The notes under the pieces were generated by a model that saw only the letters and a program-made list of their open reading frames with translations, did not search any database and was not told the origin of the DNA. 64,000 bases of DNA, from positions 1,794,501 through 1,858,500 of the forward strand of contig BSBK01009273.1 in assembly GCA_027943335.1 (NCBI GenBank). The letters are read 5' to 3'. A program made the position numbers and the translations under genes. This DNA comes from Chamaecyparis obtusa (Eukaryota > Streptophyta > Pinopsida > Cupressales > Cupressaceae). Shown here in pieces: positions 22,780 through 36,000 of this stretch (position 1 is its first letter; the number at the start of each line of letters is the position of its first letter).

Positions 22780-25263
22780 AACCTGGAGGTGGGGGGTTTG
22801 TATGGAAATGTAATTTTTGCAACTCAGAATATAGAAGCTCCTACTACCAAGTAAAACTTCATTTTATGGGCCATGGGGGTAAAGGGATTAATATGTGTGA
22901 GGGTCCACCAAGGGAGGTAAGAAGGGGCTCCCACCTAGACAAATAGCAGCATTCATTAAAGAAGAAGATGCAAATAAATTAGTTGCAAAAGGAAAACAAA
23001 GTGGTTATACGTCCGGGAAAAAAAAACCAATACCACAACCACCCACTCAAACAACCTCTAGACATCCTTTCCTACCTATCCCTTTTAGAGAGGATGAAGC
23101 TATAGATGAACCACAAGTCACCACCCGCGAGAGAGGCCCACTAGATCAAGCATTTCAAAATGAGTCAAGAGATGTTGCTAATGAAAAAATTCCACGTTAC
23201 CTCTATGCGAATGCTCTTCCATTCAACTTAGTGAGGTCACCCTATTGGAGAGAGTGATGGCAATAAATAATGCACCTTCTAGTTACCAAGGTCCTGGATT
23301 TGAAAAGGTGTGCACCACCTTATTTCATAAAGAGAGGAAAAATGTAGAGGCCCAACTAAAACCAATTAGAGATTCTTGGGTTCAAACAGGTGTGTCTATT
23401 GTCTCTAATGGATTGAAAGATTGCAAAAATCGTCCCTTGATCAATGTTATTGTTGTGTCCCCCAAAGGGGGCAATGTTTTTGAAGGTGGTTGACTGTGAG
23501 GGGGAAGTAAAAGATGCAGAGTTTATTTCCTGGATTCTCATTGATTCCATTGAGGGTAGGTCCTGATAATGTTGTCCAAGTAATCACAGACAATGCAAAA
23601 GTTTGTAGGGCTGCAGGTGCTTTGGTAGAGGCTAGATATGAGCACATCTTTTGGACACCATGCACTGTACATTCACTTAATTTGGTGATGCAAAAAATTG
23701 GCACCCAAGTAGAATGCATGAAACAAATTTATGAGGAGGGTGAGGAGATTCAAATATTTGTGACAAACCACCATATGTCACAGGCAATTTCCAAAACTTT
23801 CTCCAAATTGGAATTATTGAAGGTAAATTTTAAAATTTAATTTATTTAGTTTCATTTATCATTTTATGTCATGTTTTGCATAATTGAATAAAACATTTTG
23901 TGTTGTTTACATATTTTAAATGTGTTTCTAACTTACTATTAACAAGTTCTTAGGTGGCTGAAACTCGCTTTGCCTCTCACACAATTGTCTTGAGACGACT
24001 TGTGAAGGTAAAGGAAGCATAGTCACAAGTGGTTATTAGCAAACAATGGGGCATTTGGAAGCAATCCAATACAGCAAGGGCCCAAAAATTGAAGGCAATG
24101 ATACTGGATGATGGTTGGTGGGGTTGTGTGGAGTATGTTTTTGAATTCACTAAGCCAATCATGTCAATGCTTCACTTTGGTGACATTGATGAACTATGCC
24201 TCAAAGATGTCTATGATGCCATGGACACAATGTTGGAGAAGATAAAAGTGGTAAGTTATAAATTTATAATACATTCTTCTATCATTGTTTATTGAGAGAT
24301 ATCTAAACTTTTAATTGACATATCTTACATCAAGATAACTTATATGAACATCATTTGATATCTCACGTGATGCAAAGAAGAGAGAATGATCCTGAGGACA
24401 CCTTTTATAAAAAGGTGGAAGCAATTGTTCTCCAATGCTAGAACAAAATGACCACACCTCTTCACCTCCTCGCCTATGCTCTCTCTCCCAGATACTATAG
24501 TGCAGCGGTACTCGCTACTCCTAGTAGAGTACCACCATATAGAGATGGTGAGGTTGCTAATGGGTACACGGCGACACTTACCAGACTCTTTCGTGATCCA
24601 AAGGTGGGGGCAGCTGTTAGGAGAGAATTTGGATTGTTCATCTCAGGAAAATATCTTCTCCCTATTGCTATCAACGACCAAAGTAGAGTGGATGCGATTA
24701 CATGGTGGTACATGCATGGTCAGGATTTTATGTACCTCCAACCTCTTGCCATTAAGATCCTCTCTCAAGCAAGTTTTTAATTTTTCTTTCATTTTTTTGG
24801 TCACTTGCATTGTAGAATTTAACACTTAACATTCTCGAATTTATCTTGTATTTTTTTTTTTTTTTTTGGTTGTTTTCTCTCCAAGTTGCAAGCTCTTCTG
24901 CAGCTAAGAGGAATAGGAGTACATACTCCTTTATCCACTCAGTGAAGCGTAACCAATTGGCTGCCAAAAAAGTTGAAGACTCGGTATTTATTCACACCAA
25001 TTTGTGCCTCATGGCATGCAAGGATCCGAAATACAAAAAGGGGGCAGAGAAGTTGTGGGATGTAGCACCCAAGTTCGCTGACTTGGATTTGACCATTTAG
25101 GATCTTGCTAGAGCCACTATGCTTGATGTAGATGAAGATGATGACATGGCACTTGGTGCAACTTGTAGTAGCGGAACCGGTTTGGGTGATAATGAGGATC
25201 TACTTGCAGCTGCAGAAAATTCTATAGATGGTGATTTTTTTGATAATCCATTTGATGATTGAT
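22780..25263 (+). pseudogene. hAT transposase (BED finger, DUF659, hAT dimerisation), inactivated
   Basis: hAT transposases cut and paste the element by binding its end repeats. The BED-type finger is readable at about 22805-22900 (WKCNFCNSEYRSSYY ... KLHFMGHGGKGINMC). A linker follows, then the DUF659 region from about 23370 (GVSIVSNGLKDCKNRPLINV; VQVITDNAKVCRAAGALVEA; FWTPCTVHSLNLVMQKIG). An intron 23823-23953 (GT...AG) joins LLK to VAETRFASHTIVLRR; a second likely intron begins at 24251 after DAMDTMLEKIKV. The C-terminal part (24448-25100) includes RNRSTYSFIHSVKRNQLAAK of the dimerisation domain and an acidic tail to 25263. Frameshifts near 23490 and 23540, stops before 24448 and a TAG at 25098-25100 make it non-functional. 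Confidence 0.88.
24850..24868. repeat. Poly-T tract in the hAT sequence
   Basis: A run of about 18 T just before the coding segment resumes with ASSSAAKRNRS. It could be the polypyrimidine tract of a third intron of the transposase gene. Confidence 0.6.
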
Positions 25264-25468
25264 GAACATTAAACATTGAATCATGTTTCAACTTTCAAAC
25301 TTTCATGAACTATATCTTAATTCGGTAATTCAATGTAATGATTTTCATTAGAATCATGTTTTAATATTTATCTTTGGCATTTGGCATTGATCACTGATCA
25401 AGCATCATACTATGAAATGAGTTAGTTTTACACTTTTGTATATTTCTCTTATTTTTTTGTACATATAA

Positions 25469-25500
25469 TGCACACACACACACACACACATATATATATA
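25469..25500. repeat. (CA)n-(TA)n microsatellite near the hAT 3' end
   Basis: ACACAC followed by ATATAT. The equivalent place in the related MITE has a (GT)n run, so the microsatellite is part of the element. Confidence 0.9.
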
Positions 25501-25833
25501 CACGAACCCCTACAAACCATAATGGAAAAAAATTCCTCAAACCCACGAACCGGGTTCTCATACCCGAACCCAAACCGGTAACTTAGAATTATACATATCA
25601 TCGCAAAAATAATCACAACCCACGCTCTCTTAGAGAATAGTCTATTACATGGGAATAAGAGACAACGAACGGCCGGCAGTTACTACCCATTGTCGTTTCA
25701 TCTTCAAAACCTTTTGATACTACAATGCCTTTTAATTACTGACATCAATGACGGGGACCTCCACGTAGATGATAGATTCATATAAACAATGCAACAGCCA
25801 TGCCGGATAAGAAACAATAATGGATACAATATG

Positions 25834-26094
25834 AAGGTAGACGTAAGAAAGAAACCTGCCGAAAGGCATGAACAAACAGCAGTAAAGAACCGAACCAATT
25901 CATCATCTACACAACCGAAGTACCAAACACAAAGATCGCCACAAGAAATAGATGAGTACAGTGGCAATATGAGCTGGCAGCTGCTTCAAAAATATACGCA
26001 CATAGACAACAGCAATATGAAAGCACTGATCATCGGCAGCATCATATTTATATCAGGTATACAAAAATGTCTCCTGCAGCTAGAAACATTAACA
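25834..26094 (-). repeat. LTR fragment of Copia family E, copy 2
   Basis: It matches 10237-10492 over about 260 bp and ends, on the minus strand, with TGTTAATGTTTCTAGC. It may extend left to about 25587, but copy 1 has different sequence there. No purine tract or internal region is attached at 26095. Confidence 0.65.
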
Positions 26095-27011
26095 GTTTGG
26101 ACCTGCATTAGTGTTGTTTGAGATCTGTTATCACACAGACAATTATATCAGACTCGTTTGCTTTCATATCAGCAAGTTTGGAGTTTTTGGAGGTGTTATT
26201 GGTGTTGATTAGGTTCAGGGCCCTTTGGGTGTGTTGGTTGCGAGTTTGGAAGATAACTGGGAGGGTTATCCTTAGCTGTCTTGTTCATTACAGCATGCTT
26301 TAGACTGTTTCAGACTTGTATACAGCCTTCCAGACCATTTATTTGAGGTACGTGGTACATCATTCTTGTTTTCAATTGGCAATTGGTTTAGTGTTTTGGG
26401 GGCATTATGGAGAAGTGATTTTATCAGAGTTACATGTATCTCTTTTGTTCAACTCTTTGTATAAGCTCTGTTATCAATATCAATGCTAATGAATTCAATG
26501 CATCATCATTGGGCATGCTTATGATCAAGTTTATATTACAAAAAGAAAAGTTAAACTTTTCTAGGGTGGGGAATATTTCTGATTTGTATTAGCAGAAAAT
26601 ACTCTGTATTAACTTTAAATCATCCTATACCAGATTTAATACCATCGACTCTTTTACTATTTTCCTTGGAAGCTTGTTATTATATTCCCTTCTTTATTTA
26701 TGGCAATGTTGCATGATCAATGTCTGATGATATAAAACTAAATTCATACAAACAACAAGCCCATTATTCATCAAACACCAATACAAACTCATAAATCAGA
26801 TCTCGGGCACCTAGCACGCCAACTGTTTGACGCAATGTCAAACAACCTAAACTGAATATTTAGGACAGAATTAGTAAGGCTCCTTACAACAGTAATATAA
26901 ATATTGAACAATGGTTACAATACTCAAGTGAAGAGCTTCATTATGGAAAACCATTCACAATAACTGCCAAAATGAAGATTTAACTTTACATAATCAACAT
27001 TTTTGACTTAC
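26095..27011. other. Sequence downstream of the last exon found, no recognisable feature
   Basis: It lies in the intron that follows the 27012-27056 exon (in the minus-strand direction). No exon continuing that frame and no mobile-element motif was recognised. Confidence 0.5.
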
Positions 27012-27056
27012 TTGCATGAGTCATAAACATCTGGAATCTGTGTGATGTCAAAGCGG
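27012..27056 (-). CDS. VIH: VIH exon h (last one found)
   Basis: 45 bp, encodes [14 protein letters not shown] plus split codons at both ends. Acceptor GTGCAG, donor GTAAGT. The expected continuation (a KYDLLHNSHL-like block in plant homologues) was not found anywhere to the left. Confidence 0.93.
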
Positions 27057-30000
27057 CTGCACACATAACAAGCATTTTCCATGAAGAAGAAACAAGAATT
27101 ACTTGTGTTCATAAGATCAACCAAAATTGAAAGTTTGAGAGTTATTTACAAATGAAGCAGAAATCATTTTTTGCAACCGCACTTGCATAGGTAAAGAATA
27201 CCCAAATTAAATTTTCAATATTCAACAAAACACGGATCAGGTATAGTGAGCTAAAAACATACTCCTTCCTTTCATTGTACAAGTCTCTCTCTAGCTTCTT
27301 CCATCGTGCAAACATTAAGAGGAATCCCTCACTGCCACATGGTAATCCAGCAGAAATTCGATCAACGTCCATATTTGTCTTCCCAAGAGCTTTAGCTTGA
27401 TCATATGGAGGAAGGGCCTCATCTGAAGTTGTCTCATCCAGACTGTCTTCTTCATCTCTGGCCAACTCTTTGACTTGAGCTGTAACTTTCTTTGTCAGAG
27501 CAACCTACAATAAAAAAATCCAATAAATGAAAGATAAACCTAAAAGCAATTTCTAAATTTAAAAATTACTTATGATGGAATGTGGAACATCTATAAAAGA
27601 AACTTAAGAGAAGATCTGCAATAGATAAAATACAAAAGTAGCTCAATATTAATTGAATAAAATACAGAACGGATTAGCTAAACATTGTAAAGCAAAACAT
27701 TATAGAATAATGGAAGCATATTCATCATAAGGATTCAATATCAGGAAGTTTTACAAAGCCACCACAATGTTGACTAAATGGGCTTTAAGAAGTATGAGTT
27801 TAAGCATTATGACAGGAATAATATAATCAGAGGTGTGCTATCATCAGTGGAAAGCCCTCTATATGGTTGAAATTTTAGAACACAGAAGTGTTATACAGTG
27901 AAGCAACTACACACATGAAATATGGACTACAAATGATAATATATCATGAAGATAACCAAAAAACAGAACTATCACAGATTTTTATTAATCTGAATGTTCT
28001 GTATATGGCATTCTCTGGAAAGAGATGAATGACTATCTTCTATTCCTAACTCTATCTATGTTTCTGCACATGAGAACATAGTTATAAAAAATGAAAAGAA
28101 ATCATTTGGAGACATATAACAGGTGCTCCTTGTGCAACGCCTCATTTTCTATCACCAAAGCTTGAGCTATGTTAGAGCAATGGTTGATACAGGCTTGAGA
28201 AGTACTAACCCGCACTTCATGGAGGTGCTGCTACACAGCCCATGATGGGAATCCCTGAAGATATATGGGGCCTCCGTACCACAAATTAAGCCAAAAGGGG
28301 GTTTTGACACCAAGGAGGTGTAATGTCACATTCTTGGACCTAGTCAGTTGTATTACTGATAGCCTATTCATGGGTTCTTGTAGGCTAACTGGTGGTGGTT
28401 AGGGGACTAGTACTCTTCGAGAGCTCATTATTATTTTTTCTTGGCTTTGGTCTGTGAAGAACCCAGCTGGTCCTCTATGATCAATTGACTCTTTCCTCAA
28501 ATTATTTGCAATTCAATATTTTGATTTTTCAGACAAACATAGGAATTACAAAAAAACCCAAACTCTTCAACAAATACAACAGCAAATTATCTTAACTTTA
28601 ACTTCATTGTTTACTACATCCACCAACATGATAATATCGATTACCATAAATAAAATACTAACTAAACAAATAAACTTTGCACCTTGAATTACAAATGATG
28701 TACAATCATTCCAAACGCAACACATGGCATAAGGTGATTCCAAACAATCACGTCATCTCCCTGGGAAATCACGTGACCTTGTTGTTGTATTAATCTCCAA
28801 GAAAACTTGACGCAGCAGCTCAGGATTAAATCTGCCTCCACTATGATGAGCTGAATCTGTTATGCTAAGCACGTGCCCTGCTGAATATCAACCACAGGTC
28901 CTTGTAATAAAAGAAACGGCTCCAAAGAATCCATCTTAGCTAAGGAGGAAGTAACACAGCCTCTACTTTCACACAGCACTAGCGTGAGGGCAAAGAACTT
29001 CACGCCAAATCTGAATCACTTCCTTGAACGCAGCTTGAGATAATTCGGTGTCTCTTATCAATTTGGAAGACCTCAGAAATTTCGAATACAATCACCAAAT
29101 GAAGAACACAGTAACTTCTCCAAAGAATTTCCGAACTTCGGCAGCAAGACAAATCAAACCCCAGAATGAATTAATTGATTTGCCTGTAGAATTAAACTTC
29201 TCAGAATTCTAGTATACATCAGCACTGGATTTAATTCAGAATCAGCAGCTGCAAAATTCACCACCAATCTGTGATGGCTCAAATTGCCATAAGAGGAATC
29301 TGTCCTCAAAACCCTAGCCGGTTTCTCACAGCCAAGAGACTTTATAAATTTTATCAAATCAACAATGAATAAATGAAAGTGTTTTTTCGAGTAGAATATA
29401 TAGCTTTTTCAGAAAAAGCACAATTTCACTTTTTTCATTAAAAAGGCTTTTAAATGACCTCTTCACTTTATAACATTAAAGTTATAAAGTATTAAAGTTA
29501 TTAAATTAAAATAATTTAATTTAATACGATAACTTTAAAAACCAAAAGCCTCTGAATTCTGCTGACTGACAAACTCATTTCCGACACCAGAGCCTCAAAC
29601 ACCAACTGCCCTACTGGAAATAACCCACTGCCAAAAATAGCCAGCTGCTAAAAATAGACTTACTATAAATAGTAAGTCTCTCAAACTAGAGATTCTCTGA
29701 AACTCGATCCTGAGATATCGGACGCTCCGTGCAGACACCCTGCTAATCCTGGCCATACCCAAAATACCACTTACTAAAAATAGTAAGTTGACCAAAATGA
29801 TCTGAACGAAGAGCAGAACTGATAATCTGAACCTCCAGAATGGAATCTCAACTCTGGCTCCGCCATCTAACCCCCTCTGATCGCCTAATTAGCCTGTGAG
29901 GGCCACCAACCCAAGCTAACCCCATACGTCTAAAAACGAGGACATTACATGGTCAGTGGTATGGTCCTCCATTGATGTCTTGGTTTGTTGTGATGTTTGT

Positions 30001-33000
30001 TGAAATGTTTTTGAAGACTCAATCCAAAATTCAATCTTCTACATATGGAAATCAACAAGGAGCAAATGACAATGATAAGTTTTCCACCATAGCCAGAGTC
30101 CATGTTTATTATACAGGAATTTAATGACAGTCTATTTCAATATATAGTCTCAGACAAAGATAAGTATTAATCAGGTACATGTCATCATTCTGTACATCTG
30201 CCACTGATTATTCTGAATAGTAACCTGGCTGCTCAATCCTCCTGTGCCTTATGTGGAACACAATTTTATTAAATAATTTACATACTCATGGTACACAATT
30301 TTATTACAATTCAACTGAGACTCAACTCTTCTAATTTCTCGAGATGTATCGTTTTGAACTTGGCCATGCAAATATGAAATAGCGTCTAGACTGGTTCAGA
30401 TTGACGGCAAACTCCTGGGCTGAACTACTGACTCTGACACAAAGGTTTATCCATTAGATTGCATACGCTGGAACAGGATTCCTCGATATTCATAATTCCA
30501 CTCCCGATTGACTCCAGAAAATATCATTCTATTCTTTGAGAGATTGTTTCATTGACTCCTGCATTCCTTATACTTCCAGACCCTGTCGCTGCGTTGGAAG
30601 CCATCCTGGCATTCACAATACAAGGAAACGATATTCACTCTTTACCAGACTCTGACTCAAACTCTGAAGGCAACAATTCCTGTAGAGTCGTGTAGTCTTG
30701 TTTTGTGCATATTCATTCAAAAGTGTTAAGTCCCATATTGGAAGATGACTGTAAGGTTGTGGCAGAACAAATGAGATAGCGGGATATCGATGTATCACCA
30801 TCAACTATATCCATGGGTAGTCTCGTACCCTTCTGAAAGTCGAATTTGATATATACAGTCCACCTCCCTTCTGTCAATCAGCATCTTCACAAACCATTAG
30901 ACCAGATTTCGGCAATGGCAAAATGATTATTATCTCACCTTGAGAAAGTATTATAAAAAATATAAAATCTTCCATCTTCATTCTTTTTCTACAAAGCCAT
31001 TATAAAGGAAAGGATTTCCAATAGATTTACCGTAGGCTAACTTCCAACTTAATTATTAATTATTTAATATTAGTTTTGATTTTATTAACTAATATTAAAT
31101 AATTTAACATTATTTATTACTATTAATTATTTAATATTAGATGACTAATATTAAAACATTATTATTATTTATTCAATAACTCAATTTAGGGGACATTACA
31201 ATCCCTCCCGTCTCAAGACTGCTTGTCCTCAAGCAATCAGGTCTCTGAATCAACTATCATTTGTCACAAAACACCTGGGTCCCAAATTAATCTCACAAAT
31301 TTCTTGCAGAAATCCGCTGTGCCACTCTTAAAGTTGCTTCACCGTGCAGTACTCTGCCAATCATGCAAACCCCAGGATCTTTAACCAACCAAGGTCTTTC
31401 TTCTGATTCCATACTTTTTTTCAGAATATATTTTCCCACAGGCTGGCAGGATGCACAGCTCTGATACCACTGTAAAATCCCTTACTGGATTCAACCAAAC
31501 TTTGCTGAGATTTTGTTAAACAGTTTGCAACCAACTCGATGGAGACACAATAACTCAACCCAGAATCCAAATTCAATGAGGAGAATTCAACTAGGATTAG
31601 TTTTCATTATTTCAGTCAAATGACTTATTGCAGAATTCAAAGTTTTCATTATTTCATTCAAAGACTCAATCCAGAATTCAATCTTCCATATATGGAAATC
31701 AACAAGGAGCAAATGACAATGATAAGTTTTCCACCATAGCCAGAGTCCATGTTTATTATACAGGAATTTAATGACAATTTATTTCAATATATAGTCTCAG
31801 ACAAAGATAAGTATTAATCGGGTACCTTTCATCATTCTGTACATCTGCCGCTGGTTATTTTGAATAGTAACCTGGCTGTCCTCCCGTGTCTTATGTGGCA
31901 CACAATTTTATTAAATAATTGCATACTCATGGTACACGATTTTATTACAATTCAACTGAGACTCAACTCTTCTAATTTCCCAAGATGTATCGTTCTGAAC
32001 TTGGCCACACAGATATGAAATAGCGTCCAGACTGGTTCAGATTGACGGCAAACTCCTGGGTTGAACTACTGACTCTGACACGAAGGTTTATCCATTAGAT
32101 TGCATACGCTGGAACAGGGTCCCTCGGTATTCATAATTCCACTCCTGATTTACTCCAGAAAATATCATTCTATCCACTGAGAGATAGCTTCATTGACTCC
32201 TCCATTCCTTATATTTCCAGACCCTGCCACTGCGTTGGAAGCCATCTCGACATTCACAATACAAGGAAACAACATTCACTCTTTACCAAACTCTGACTCG
32301 AACTCTGAAGGCAACAATTCCTGTGGAGTCATGTAGTCTTGTTTGGTACATATTCATTTAGAAATGTCAAGTCCCATACAGGAAGATGACTATAAGGTTG
32401 CAGCAAAACAAATGAGACAGCAGGATATCAATGTATCACCATCGACTATATCCATGGGTGGTCTCGTACTCTTCTGAAAGACAAATTTGATATATACAGT
32501 CCGCCACCCTTCTGTCAATCGGCAACTTCACTAACCATTAGACCAGATTTCGACACTGGTGAAATGATCATTATCTCACCTCGTGAAAGTATTATAAAAA
32601 AATATCCATCTTCCTTCTTTCTCTACAAAGCCATAATAAAGGCAAGGATTTCGAGTAGATTTCCCGTAGGCTAACTTCCAACTTAATTATTAATTATTTA
32701 ATATTAGTTTTGATTTATTAACTAATATTAAATAATTTAAAATTATTTATTACTATTAATTATTTAATATTAGATATAGTAACTCATATTAAGAAATTAT
32801 CATTATTTATTCAATGACTGAATTTAGGAGACATTACAACAGATGACACCAGAACTTATAGACACAGATTTGCCCTGGGAAAACCCTCCTACTCGAGGGA
32901 AAAACCCAGCCACACCAAAAGATCTGCTTTATTGAATAATCAAGACATTCATACAATGCTCAACAAGCTAAGTCTAATGAATGATTTCTTCACTGAGGTT

Positions 33001-36000
33001 GTTATCACATAACAGACATCTTACAGAATATGAACTGCTCCTTTTGAATCACAGTCAACATATAAAACTAATCACATGATGATTACTCAGAAAATTATAT
33101 ACCGCTGAATAATATTAATCAAAACTATCACTATCCTGCGAACAATACTACAAATTGAATATGAACAACACTGATCAATAACACTGTATGACTCCATACA
33201 ATCCTACAGCATCAATCTGCAAAAACAATACTCTCTGCTAATCATGACTAACTTTAAGAACAATAAAACTTCTCCACACAGAAGAACGGCACTCGTGTCT
33301 CTTAGTCTTCTGTAACCAAGAGAGTCGATAGATAATCCACAAGAAGATGACCTTTGGATTTCCAAAACAGTGGCTACTCGACTAAGTTACTGGTTTGGGT
33401 TCAGGCACGGGTTCGGATATGAGAACCCTGTATGTGGGTACGTGAAATTTTTTTTCCTGCATTTTGGTAGGTATGGGTACGTGTGTGTGTGTGTGTGTGT
33501 GTGTGTACAAAAAAATAAGAGAAATATACAGAATTGTAAAACAAAATCATTTCATATTATGATACTTGATCATTGATCAATGCCAAATGCAAAAGATATA
33601 TATTAAATACCAATTGATAGTTGAAAATATTCGAATAAGCCATATCATGTACCCAGCAAGTACCAGTACCGGGTGCGTACCCGAACCCAGTTTGGAGCCA
33701 GTTGGTACAAACCCGGTAACTTAGCTACTCGATGACCAACAGTTACGCCAGCATAAGGCAAGGTCACGTACACCAACAGTTGTCAAAAGACACGCAGGTA
33801 TAAGTTTCCAATAACCACGCACGTCCATTGCTCTTTGATAACCACTATCACTCAAGAAGATAAATATTATGACTTTTTTGAGTCTATACAAGTCTCGATT
33901 GTGAACAAATTGACTCATTCAATACCTTGAGCCCACGACAAGATGACCAGCACATCACAAACGGCACAAAGACAAAGATAATTACGGTAGAATAAAGTTC
34001 ACAGGAAACAATGATAGCTCCTGCAGCTACCAAAACACTAACAAGAATCATCTAAAGTAATGTACAAATATTAAAGTCCATACTTGATAATGTAGTAACA
34101 AGACTCATACATGTATAAAAAAATTTAAGTTACTTAGTTTTGGTGATCACTCCCTGATGCCTATCTCATTCTAAAGTTAGTAACAGTTAGGTTTTTGTCT
34201 ATGCCAGATCCCCTACCATTTTTGGTTTTTATGGTTTGTTGAAGTATGTTTATATTTGAGTAGAGATTCAACATAAGGAAATACAATTAATGGGGACTTC
34301 ATACCTAGTTCCAATATTATGCTTTCTTGGTGATTCAGAACTCAGATCAATAACATTTCATTACACATATTTGAGAATTTGGCCAATGTAGCATACATCA
34401 TGTGTCAACAAATATTTGTATACACCACAACTTTTATTTTTTATCAATCCTGCCACATTATCCAGCTAGAAAACGTGTAACACATGTAACTGATAATGCA
34501 CAGAAATATGCAATGAAGGAACTCATCACTATTGATCTCTCTTTTATCTACTAAGGAACATAGTGTTCATATGCTCAACATAAGAAAATGAGGTTTAGTA
34601 GGTAGCTGGTAGATAGAATCTGAACTTAACAGTACAAAAACTCTAATAAGATCCTTCGGAGTAGACTACAAGCAGCATATCTTTTTAGGGGTACGGATAG
34701 AGTACCATCTTTGGAAGCAGTTCACTTGCATTAGGTGGCAAGCCAGCACCATCAATCATCCATGGAATTTCTTCATTAACTGAAGCAGGCTTTCGAGCAG
34801 TTATTAATTCATATAATCTTGCCTGCATCATTCAAAAGTTCAGATAAATTAATCTTTACTGCAAATATTATCAGTACTTTACAAAAAGCAAGATTCAAGT
34901 GAAACATGCTAAATTATATAAAAACTGTTAACTCACACTACAAGTGGGAATTGGGGTATAGTATTAAATTAACTCCTGAAAATTGTTGATATAGTTAAAG
35001 TGCACTGCATTTCTCAAGTGTATTTTCACCAAAATAAAACTACCTACAGTCTGATCTTGATGAGTAAAAAATGTAAGTGCCAGCCATCTGATGAGAATTA
35101 AAAGCACTAGTAACCAAATGTTCAAACCTCATACTTTAAGTTAACAGATGAGTCACCAAATAGAGTTACAAACTAGTTGTCAAATTTGAAGAAAGGCCAA
35201 TCATCTAGTGAGAGGAAGTATGCAATATCTAGAACCAAGATTATGCAATAGAAGGCACTGATAAATAGATTTCATGTTCATACTTCCAAAGTTTACCAAA
35301 GCCTTTCCCACCATTGCAACATTAATCTGTACTAGTAATAGTCAGGTTCATAAAACGTAATATTAAGAGGTGTTGAGGATGAGTAACGTGGGGAAGAACA
35401 AGATGGAGCCCAGTACATAAACAAAGTTAACAAAAGCATTAAATTAACAGTTCAGGTTATTATGTTACAAGAATTAAGCTATCGTTGTCTTTTACAGCTG
35501 AAAAATAGAAGATAATTACTGTCTGGTCTAGCAGAAGAGGCAATTTATGGAAGGACAAAAGGCTAAAGATATAACACTTTTTAAGGTAACCAATGTGTCT
35601 CAAAATGAATACTAAGAATAATTTTCCAAGGTGAAAAATTTATAACAATATACCAGATAAATGTTTTTGCCAGCTTTATATTTTTCAAAACCCTCTAAAA
35701 GAAAAAATATTGACTAGTCCATAAACTATGATTTTGAAGTTACACTTAGAAGTATTCATAAGCTTGAATTTTATCCGGATGGAAATATCTCAAAATGTAT
35801 GAGAATGTGAAATAGCACTCTTTCAAGTACCTAAGAATGGAAATAAAAAGACTGTATTTGATAAAAGTTAAATAGAACTGTAAAGCCCATGACAAGAAAG
35901 TTAGTTCGAAACCACAAAACATTTTACAATCATTCAAATCCTAGATCTTTCTAACCACCAAGTTCTCGATGTGGGCAAGGAAAGAGCATATGGAAGCTAG

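Larger units (their letters stand above)
22740..25586 (+). mobile_element. hAT DNA transposon, 5'-truncated and degraded
   Basis: This is a plus-strand hAT element of the plant type with an N-terminal BED finger, a DUF659 region and a C-terminal hAT dimerisation region, ending at the terminal repeat AAACCGGTAACTTAG (25572-25586). The last about 200 bp are shared, in inverse orientation, with the MITE at 33382-33724. No 5' terminal repeat or 8-bp target duplication could be found, so the left end is lost. Confidence 0.85.
30014..32838 (-). mobile_element. Non-autonomous LTR element with a 270-bp interior (family J)
   Basis: Minus-strand order: 5' LTR 32838-31471, interior 31470-31201, 3' LTR 31200-30014. 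The interior holds only a primer site one base after the LTR (TGGTATCAGAGC, rc of 31458-31469) and a polypurine tract at its other end. There is no room for gag or pol, so the element would depend on proteins from a relative. The long LTRs distinguish it from classical short TRIMs. Confidence 0.85.
32844..34043 (-). repeat. Copia-type LTR carrying a MITE
   Basis: On the minus strand it starts TGTTAGTGTTTTGGTAGC, similar to the family E LTR start, and ends near GTTCTGGTGTCA. Near that end is the GGGTTTTTCCC/GGTTTTCCCAGG wording usual at Copia LTR 3' ends. The 343-bp MITE and its target duplication lie inside. No exact 5-bp duplication was found, so the edges are tentative. Confidence 0.55.

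Noticed and set aside
23245..25263. The hAT transposase as a domesticated host gene
   Set aside because: Frameshifts and stops interrupt every domain, and the element's 3' terminal repeat is still attached.
29154..29357. Minus-strand ORF, also seen at 63290-63688, as a conserved gene
   Set aside because: Both lie inside copies of the same family G LTR at the same place. Similarity reflects the repeat, not a protein.
28319..29949. A single LTR with ends TGTAATGTC...GACATTACA
   Set aside because: The exact TGGTC duplication at 28448-28452 and 29950-29954, and the GGTTCTTCACA terminus shared with other copies, place the LTR at 28453-29949.
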